Part shown: positions 42,901 to 53,700 of the stretch, piece after piece | Layout: each line of letters opens with the position of its first letter | Position numbering within the stretch: the first letter of the stretch is position 1 | Assembly (NCBI GenBank): GCA_012934845.2 | Contig: WNNJ02000411.1 | Location: forward strand, 1 to 64,000 | Source: Pomphorhynchus laevis | Taxonomy: Eukaryota; Acanthocephala; Palaeacanthocephala; Echinorhynchida; Pomphorhynchidae | Reading direction: 5' to 3' | DNA length: 64,000 nucleotides | Program-made: the position numbers and the translations under genes | Notes under the pieces: model-generated | The model's database searches: none | Seen by the model: only the letters and a program-made list of their open reading frames with translations | What the model was told of the DNA's origin: nothing

Positions 42901-45900
42901 TATTATGACAATAAGTTATAATTAATAAATAATTATTAAGCTTTCGGAAATCGTATGTTAACATCATCATAAAATCTAGAATAAAATAAACATAAAAAGT
43001 AGTTCTGAGCAAACCCAGGACTACGACAGATCAACAATTGGCACGCCGACCTATGACATTTCAAAAACATTGAATAACATAATCAAGCCTTTTCTACCAA
43101 ACACATATGAATGCAAGTCTAGCTTCGAATTTGTCGATATGATAAAATGTAGCCAAGCGCATGGGATAATGGTTTTGCTTGATGTTAAAAATCTATTTAC
43201 CAATGTACCAGTTGATAAGTGCATTGATATTATAGTGGAGTATATATTTCGTGATCCTTTACAAATAGGATTAAGCATCCCCAATATAAGGGAAATACAC
43301 ATGCGACAATTGCTAAAAACGTGTTTAAGTTAGTCCGTTTTCGAGTTTTACGATAAGAAAACGCTATATAGACAAATTGACGGCGTCTCGATTGGATGTG
43401 TCCTCGGACCAACTGTCGCCAACTTTTATATGGGGCATGTGGAGAGAATTTTGTTCGGCAAATAACCACACCTAAAGCCAGCAATATACACACGGTATAT
43501 AGATGACACATTTTGTTGCGTCAAAGATAGAGAGAGCAAGCTAATAAACTTCGTGAGGCAATGGAATTACAATCAGGACTAGAAATAACAATTCAATTCG
43601 AGGCGAATTCAAAATTAGCCTTCCTTGATGTAGAAGAGTGGAACGGCAAGACAAGAAGCTAAGACACAGAATGTACATGAAGAGCACAAATGATGGCACG
43701 TACATCAACTACTGTAGCGTCTGCCCTTACCAATACAAAATAGGCGCTTTACAAGGCATGATATATCGTGCATATAAATTGAGCTCAGATTGGCGAACAT
43801 TCGATCAAGAAATAAAGCGCATAAAGCAGATATTCACAAATAACAATTATCCAACATGTAATATAGACAAAACGTGAAAGAATTTTGTCAACTCAAAAGT
43901 GATCAAACCCGAAAAGTTATCGAACGCAACAGATACGGTTCACCTTTACTACGGGAACCAGTATACGAGTCAATACCAGAAGTACGAAATCACATTAAGA
44001 GGCATAGTAAAAAGATGTATAAGGTCAGAAAATACAATAAGTCTACGCATATACTACAAGGGCACAAAATTGAAATCTTTAATAGTCAGGAACCAACGAA
44101 CAAAGGACGAAATCTGCAAAGTTGTGTATCAATTCAATTGCTCTGAACCCTGATTAAGGCCGGAAACATATATATAGGATACACAACTCAACTCTTGCGA
44201 GACCGAATTCGCCAACATACCTACAATGGTGCGATCCGAAAACACTTTGAAGATGTACACAAAAGAGTGCCTACATTTCAAAAAATTTTCAACAGCACAA
44301 GCGTCATTTTCCGAAACACACGTAAAGTAGATCTACATATAGCATCAACATATAGCGAAATATATTAGTTTTCTTTTTTTGTCAAGTGTACTTACGTTTG
44401 TATTAACTCACATACGACTGTTTGCCGTAATAAATGTTCAATTCATTGAATACGTATTTTAAAGATTTAACAAATTAGGGAATTCTTTTCAAAATTTTAG
44501 TAGCATCGTCAAGTAGTAAAAGGAAAATTTTATAATATCAACATGCTACTAGTACATAAAAGCAATCATTACCAACACTTACGCATTAAAATCGAAATTG
44601 CAATAATAAGGTTATTTCTGTCGAGAGAATACACGAAAAGATGCTGGTTTAAGTGCCTGTCTCCAAGCGGGTAAAAACATTGATTTAATGCTAATCCAAA
44701 TTTAGTTAAATTATGTCCACAGCTATGTAAATTAGAGATAAAATTGGAAAATCAGTAATCATTCCTAGTTGTAAATAACTGAACAAATAACTTTCGTAGA
44801 ATTATCAAATATTTAGATTTAAGAATACAATATCAAATAAGACGATAATCAATTTTTGTCATGACGTGTTTAATAAAAACAATATAAATTTTATAAAAGT
44901 TACACAAGCAAATGTTTGTGCACGATTATTAATTGAACCGCGCTTCAAATTTAAATTTGAATCCAAATTGAATGGAATTATAAATTAATTTTTATTTTAT
45001 TTAAATTAAATTTAAATAAAATTTCCCTTTTATTACATTTGAAGGACAAATTGGTGATTAAAATTTAATGGACATTATTTCTATCGAGTTTAAATTTTTT
45101 TGATCTTTCGTATTAAGTTTTAAATGCAAATTATTATACATTACAGGAAATTATAATTGTTTGATTATGAATTAAAGTTCTCGGGTTTAATCAAAGATAA
45201 TTTAAAGTCTTCCAGATTGATTAAAATCACTAAAATTGCGATTACTACTTTAGATCCACGTTTCTACTTTATATGTGCAAGTAAACACATAATATAAATC
45301 AACTTAATCTAGAAAAGCAAGTGATTTTACTTCCATATCAATCAGCATAAAGAGCCCTTTTCAACGTTTATACATACAGTATTTTTTTACCAAATATTTT
45401 ATCCATATAAGATTACAATTATTTAATACAAAAAACTGCACAAGTATAGCTGAGCAAATGCTAACAATAAGCTGAATGTAGAACAAACAGTTAAACGTTC
45501 AAACTCGTCGTTCTGAAACTGCCGACAAACGTAAAAAAAAAGAGCTAAGTTGAATGGTAAAATATGCCGTACATTATGTAAACGACAACCGTATAAGACA
45601 ATATTGATGATGTGGTAAAATTTTTATCGAGCTATCCAGTTTATATGTTCTTTAAACGTGTTGAAATTTGTTTTGGTTTGAAAAAATTACAAAAACAGTT
45701 AAATATTTTATATTTATTTTAATATATTGTTTTAGTTAATATAAACAGTAAAACAATATAAATTTCATATAAACTACAAAAGCAAATGTTTGTGCACAAT
45801 TATGTGTACAAATAATTGTGTACATAATCCATTTACTCATTCATTTTACATTTATATGTAAAATAAATGATTGTACAACGGAAGAAATTTAACTTTACGT

Positions 45901-48900
45901 AAAGGATCTAAATATTGTATATATATAATTTTGAAAACTTTTAATTTTTATTATTTCGCTAACTTTTGTTAGCATCATCAGAAAAAATACATGAACTTTT
46001 TCTGATGATGCTAAAAGAAGTAAGCGAAATATTAAAAATTAAAAGCTTTCTTTTTCTTTTTGATCCTGCTCACAAAATTCGATCTAAATATTGATCATTT
46101 TCTAATGACATATAGAAGATCTGGAAGAACTTTGAATAATATTTTAAGATATAATGAATACATTTCGACAAATAGTAACTTTCATGATCGTTCGTCTAGT
46201 CAGGATAAATATGAAACAGATTTAGTGCTAAACTAAGTTGAAGTTTTTATAACCAATAGTGACAAGCTAAATTAGAGTAAATTTACTTCTACTAAAGCTT
46301 GTGCCAATGTAGTTCATATATCTTAAATATTATTAAATATTTAATAATATTTAATAATATTAAAAATAAATTATTCTTACCCTATTAAAAATTATAAATA
46401 TATAATATCATATAGAAAGAAATTGATATCAGAATATTCTTAACATGATTGTGTAAAATTTGCCAATGAATTCTGAACGGAAAAGGTTAAGCACAGTTAT
46501 ATTTACACAAATCAATTTTAAAATTAATTTCAATAAATTTGAATTTAATTAATCAACCTAATTAATTTCAGATTTCCAGTAAACGACGGTTATTTCAAAA
46601 ATAAAATAACAGCTATTCGCAACATTTATCCTATTTTACATTCGATTTATAGTGAAAATGTACACTGCACTCACAAATGAATTGATCTTATCAAATCAAT
46701 ATAGCCTCAATGAATTAAATATATTTTTGCTTTGAATACATGTAATATATTAGCTGTCTGTATTAAGAAAAAGTGTTTGTATCAATAAACGAAAAATAAA
46801 CGAATATATTAATTTGCAGTTTGAGGAAATAGAAAAACGACATATTAATAAACTAGTAATAAATAATTAATAAATTTGGATAAAAGTTCTTGATATACTG
46901 ACAAAACAAACTTGATAACGTTTGCTTGCCTTAGTTCTCAAATGTGCAAGTAATATTTACAATGCATTTAGGAGAATATGCACTAAAGTTTTTCTAACAC
47001 ATTTTGATTCATTAGCGAGCAGTATTTTTTACATTTATGGGAATGTAAAATAGGGGATGTACGGATTATTATGAATTAGGCAGTCAGTTATATAGCTTTT
47101 TCGTATTTTAAATAATTAAAAAATTTGTGAAGGTGCTTGATAATTTCGTAATTTTAAAATGATGCCTTAATATTCAAGACGATATGTTCAAATTTGAATT
47201 TTAGAGATAAAAGCAATAACGATTCGTCATACACTTATCTCTGATTAAAATTTAGAAACAAGCAACCATAGCAAATAAAAACATTGACTTTACAGTTCGT
47301 AAATATAAGAACTCACTTAATATCGCTTACTTCTGTTAGTTCAAAAATCTTATCACGAAGTTGAATCATTGTTTTATCATTCAGGATCTCCATTAAAGCA
47401 ATGTCAAATCCATTTTGAAAGCTGTATTTGAGTGTTCTATAAGTGTGGCGTTGATTGTATAGAAAGCAATCACAAATTCGTGTAAATTACAGATTCAGGA
47501 AGAAGTAAACTATCATACCTGATGCTTACCTCACGATGAAAAATTGTAACAAATGCCTTGCACTTTGGTAATACTGCTTTAATATCGTTCAGTATGTGCT
47601 CAACATTAATATCAAAGCTTGTAGATATCGAATGTTTTCTTTGCAAACACCCAGTTAAGACAGTGAAGTCCAGTAATTTCAGGCGAGGGATAATATACTT
47701 ATCGACATACTAAATATCAATAGCTTAATAATTAAACTTCAACATAGAAATTCAATACCTAGGAAAACTACACAAATTAAGTGCTTAAATACGAAATTTA
47801 TCGTAAATTTTCGATATCAATTAAGCATTCATATTAAAAACTTTGATAGTAATATTCTTACCAAGTGTAACTTTATTTACTAATGCAAGATTAAGACTAT
47901 TTTTATTAGCGATGAAAAACACAGAATGGACAATAACGATGCAATTCTTATGATATTTTAGATAAAATTTTTAGGCGTATATCTAGAGTGCGTGCATATA
48001 AATATAATAATTTTATCAATACAGGGCACTTGATTAATATATTAAAGTGTATTATCCTTAATATCGCTTCATTAATTACAAAGGAATACGATTTTATCAA
48101 TAAGTTTAGCAATGTAGGAACTTAATATTTTCGAAAAATTAAAAAATTATAATTTGAAAGAAAGGCTGTCAAAATTGTTATTTTAGGCTGATACATTTTT
48201 CTTTTCGTATTTAGTAGCAGTTTTGATTAAAAAAACTATTACAACATATATTCGTCAACTATTGTAACATATAAGTGCATACAAAATGGTCGCTTACCGT
48301 TGAACAAAAGTAGTTTAACTTTTTAAATACGTTAAATAATGTGTTTTATACGGCATTATTATCACTTTAAAAACGAAACAAGTATAAAAAGAAATTGAGA
48401 AGGGTTAAAAAATACACTCCATAATGGCAGCAATATATATTGGATGATCTAATTTTGAGAAACTGCACATGTAATTAAAAATCAGCTTACAGTGTGGAAA
48501 AAGCTATCGAAAATTTGACTCAGCAACGCCTTATTATCGGAATTCAAATAGAAAGTAATCGTTCCGTACAATAACTAAAATCAAAGATAAAATATTTATA
48601 TGTAAACATAACGCTTTATAATTTGAAGTGACACTGCAAAAAAAAACTGATATTTTAAAAAGTAAAGAGTATAAAGATAACATTTAACTGTAAAAGCAAC
48701 GTTTTTTGATTTGAAGTGGCACTGCAAAAAGCTGATATTTTAAAAATCAAATAAACAAATTACAATGTTAGGATAACTTATAAAACTAAACCATTGCATT
48801 TGATAAAATAGTTATTTTTGACGCGTCCAATTTATGTATGCAATGAACAAAGTCAATAACAAAGTCAATTGCATTAAAATGCAATCTTCAAAACGATTAG

Positions 48901-50664
48901 AGAAATTGAGTAACAAGATGTATGTAAACATCTTCACCGAAAAAGTACACAATGTATCGTATATACGAATTTGCATTAAACCAAAGATAAATCACGTATA
49001 TATATTATACGTAATAAAACGTACAACAATGGATCCAAAAACAAACATAATCTAAAAACATCATCGATTAATGTATCTTAATGTAATAAGCAGATACTAA
49101 TTTATTTACTAACTGTCAATGGAACTAAAAAATGTAATTGCTAACAAGTCAGAAGCAAAGAACATATAAATATTATTTTGTTTGTAAACTCAATTGTTAA
49201 ATAAATTTAATGATGTTAATGCATCATCAATATAATAAAGTTATGGTATCGTTGCTGTTAGCGAAAAGAGGCGAGTTTAGAATTGAGTTAAGTATGTTCT
49301 TATGAATACACAGAAACGCTATATGGAAAAGTTAAATCACATAATTGCATTAAATGGTTAACCGATACTATTTCGAGATCTACCAGTACAATATTGCATT
49401 GAAAATTTTAATGAAACTCTAATGTTTCGAACTATAGTGCTGTCATGTTCACAAAGCAGCCAAATAATCTAAGAGAGAAGATTATCTGGTCATAATTTAA
49501 TGCTGCTACGGTGTAGCAGCATGAAAGCATGGCCACGTAATATTTTGTTTGTACGTATCATGAATAACCTTTTCAAGGGATCATCCGTATGATGTATCGA
49601 TTTCCAAAGTTCACGCTGTTTCATACTCTAATTGATGATAATAAGAGAATATTTAGCCTGCTAGAGCGTTGTTCACATTGTAAATTTTCAAGGCCGTAAG
49701 CTCTATTTAAAGCTCGTCGTAAAATCTGCCTATTCGTAACTCTTACTATCTTGTCATAGGGAATGACGCCTAAGAACAGTAATTAATAACACTTAAGCAC
49801 ATAGCGTAGAATAAAACTCTGAACGTATCAATCTATAATTTGCAATGTCTGTTAATTATACCAAAGATGAGATCTGCTTAAGCGTAAGTAAACTCCCTAT
49901 TCTTACGAGTGTTGAAATTATCCGAAACAATTCAATTCGTAAATTCAAGACGACTTTGAAAATATCGTGAATATTGGATTGGTTTCAGCGAATTCTTGGT
50001 TGATTTTTCGTTTGTTTGAATTAACAAAGTTTAGTAGGTATTTTGATAACATGATGATTTATCGCCGTTTGGTATATCGCTTTAAAAACTCACGAATGTT
50101 TAACGGGAAATTTTATAAGTTTTCTGACTTTTGGACATTAAAGCGTGGACTTCATGCGAGTCATTTGAAGGATGATTTGCGTCTGCACCGCAAATTTTGT
50201 CATCCTCCTTAGAGCAAACTAAAGAGGTTGTAAAAACTTCATTAAAAAATTAAACCACTTCATCTAATGATGTAAAGCTAGAATCGATATCATTGATATG
50301 TATCTCAAGAATGACGCTGATCACATTGTTGGTCGAATCTACTTTAAGTTGATTATCCGTACTATCACCGTTTTGTTTAAAAAAATACTTGATTCTAGAG
50401 AAAGATTTAATAGCATCGAGATAGATACCACCGATGCGTTGTGCTTCACATGAATATTTTTCCCTTCTATTTTACCAGTATCCTACTGTAGTATCGTCGA
50501 GTGTGTCCCCGTCATCAAAGCCGGAAAGCATAGATGAATCAGTTAATTATCACTAAATAGCTTAATTGCAAGCTAATTATCACTAATAAGCTCGTAATAA
50601 ATTAGTTCTATCACTAATTTAGAGCTGAATTATTGGGTTAAGTTTGTATATGTTAGACTAAGTT

Positions 50665-50723
<59 letters not shown>

Positions 50724-53700
50724 ATGCTAGTATCTTGAAAATCTCTCCAGTTGGACGAAACAATTAATGTTAAAAATTGCAGGGAACTCATCGTACACCA
50801 ATCTCCTACTGTAGTATCGTCGAGTATGTTCCCATAATCACAGCCTGAAAGCATAAATGAATCAGTTAGAACGATGAAGTCCGAATTGATGTGGAAACAG
50901 TATAGTATATATTATAGTATAACATATATAGTGTATATTATATATACTATATATGACGATAGTCTCTTTATATATAATTTATTAAATTAAAAATAGACAA
51001 TCCAAAATTGAATTATTAGAGAATACAAGCGACACTTTTTAAATCTTAGAACTTTTAAATCTTTTAAATTCTTGAAAATAACAAAAACGAGATTAGAATC
51101 CGACTTTACACTTAATTTATTTAGTATTTATTTATTATTTATTATTTATTTATTTACTTAATTCATTTATTTTTTATATTTAAGCTGCTTTAGCAAAGTA
51201 GCTGAATAACAACAAATTCATTTGTATTTTTGTACCACGAAATATCCATCAATTTATCATTTGGATGATAAATTTATAAGCTGCATTCACCTTTCATTCA
51301 CATTTCCTATAAAAAGTCGTTCTGCTGAGTAAAGTCAAAACAAATTTTCAACTTTAGATGATAAATTAGGTACAGTCAAAATAGTAAAGTCATAACAAAT
51401 TTGATTAAGCTTTTAAAACTTACAGAAAAAACTTTAACAGTCATTTGCAACAGAGACTCCGCGTAGTTTGAAATAAAAGGAATAGCCGACTTTAGTTTGA
51501 TAGCGTCTTTAAGAGGTTTCTTATTACTGACTTTCTAGAAAAACAGAGTAAATACATAATTACGATTAATAATTTTTCCTGTTTTATTATAAAAATTTAT
51601 TATTGCATGCATGACAAAACACTACAAAACTAGAAAATTGTAAAATTTAAAATATATAAGTATTTTATTATTTAATTGGCGGTTACATAATCTGATCAAA
51701 TATCCATCAGATTGCAAATCGAAGCGTGTAGGTTGTAGTGCGCGTATGCTTATAAGTATTAATGTCACTAATATTAATATTATAACATTAATTAAACGAA
51801 TATTAACTTATATCATACAGGATGATATATTTAAATATGCAAGAAACATTTTTGCATATAAGCATTCTTATATGCAAAAGGTGTGTTTTCAAAGGCGTCA
51901 CAGAGTATTTTATGTAGTTTCAAAGCTAGAACATAACTAAATGTTTTTGTGGGAAACACACTATCAATTGTTTCAGAAAGTCAGTAATTATTATAATATG
52001 ATTGCTATTTAATCAAATTTAGTATTATTCATTTCCAAATTTGCTTCGTAAAAAACAGAAGTAGTGGTTTACAAAGCAGTAGTTACCATAACAAACCAAA
52101 TATCAGGTTCTACTTCTTGGAAGACGGTGCAGGTTCTACATGTAATCACTGCTCTGCAGTCATCCTTCGTGTCGCGAGATCTAAAATAGAGTAGACGTTA
52201 ATAATAAAAGTGATATCATTAGCAATACTGAGTAATGTCCTAATGTGCATTTTTATAATTGAAATTTTAATAACTATTTTTATTCTGCGCTCTACTTTAA
52301 TCCTGTATTTATAAGCTAACATCAGTAAGCCACATTTTAGTATTTGTGGTCCTTTCAATGCTGGTTACGATCACTCGACTCGTCTAATTTATTAACATTT
52401 AGATTTAATGAAATACTTTCGTTTTACATTTTGCACATTTAATTGAAATCATTTCTGATTTTAAATTAAATCTGTGTTGGTAGAAGAAGGTGTTACCTTC
52501 AATTTGAAAACCTACCTATTTTTTCTAATGATTACTATTACGAAACTATTCATCTATAGTTTGTTTCCTAATTTTATGTTGATATGCCTGATCAGCCATT
52601 GTTGCTATTGAAATTTTGATGACTATTTTTATTCTACACGCTACTTTAATTCTATCTATACGCCCACAGCATTAGCGCTACATTTCAAAAATAGATAGGT
52701 TTTCAATTCGAAGGCATCACGTTCCCTTACCAACGCTGATTTAATTTGAAATCATAAATGATTTCAAATGAATTCGCAAAATGTAAGACTAAAGCCTTTC
52801 ATTCAATCTAAATGCCAATAAAACAGACGAGTCGAGTGATCGTAGCCTACATTAAAATAACCGAAACGTGAAACGTAGATATTAAATCAGTAGCGGATGA
52901 GGTCCATCAATACTAAAATGTAGCGTATTGCCGTATATTTTTATATTTTCACATTATTTATCTTATTTCTAATTCATACTAAAGATGAAAGCAAGAGTTT
53001 GAAAATTTATTAAATGTATGCCCTTTATGCTCGCCTTTCTTCAACTGATGACTCAAAGTTTAAAAATCTGCAAAACGTTTTTGCATCCTACTAAATGTCG
53101 TAGACTCACTAAATGAAAACTTTAAAAAGTTTGTAATATACATAATTAAGCTACATCTCTATTAAGTTAAACTTATGCTTTCGTATCAAATATTCATAAG
53201 CGTCAATACATATATTATTCGCTTGAGAAAAAATACTTTAACATTCACTTGGTACCGCTGCTGAGTTAAATCAACGATGATCATTGTCAGAAATCTTACG
53301 GCATAACGGTTTCTCTTAAGAGGTTGATTTTTCTTTGATAATTAACGGGATGGATTTTGTATTAATTTATTTATATTAATAGATAACTGCAAATTATAAA
53401 AAATTATAAAACGCCTTTATAAAACTTTATTTATCAGTTTTACCTGAGGAATAGATTTGAGGTAATAAGGGACAAATTACAGTTTATTTAAGTATTATTC
53501 GTGAATACTTTAAAATATGAAAATGAGCGGACATTAGTATTTTAAAAATACAATTTTAAACAAAACTATAATTATGTTTTATTAAAAAAAACAATTTCTA
53601 TTATTTTAATAAATATTTTCTATTGTGTCCGAAAATACTCCGGTAATTTGGCATCTTTTTAGCGTGTAACGTAATCAGTACAATATTTGAGAAGCAAATA

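Noticed and set aside
49967-50212. 81-codon plus-strand frame
   Set aside because: Shadow of the minus-strand remnant, which has the more protein-like composition.
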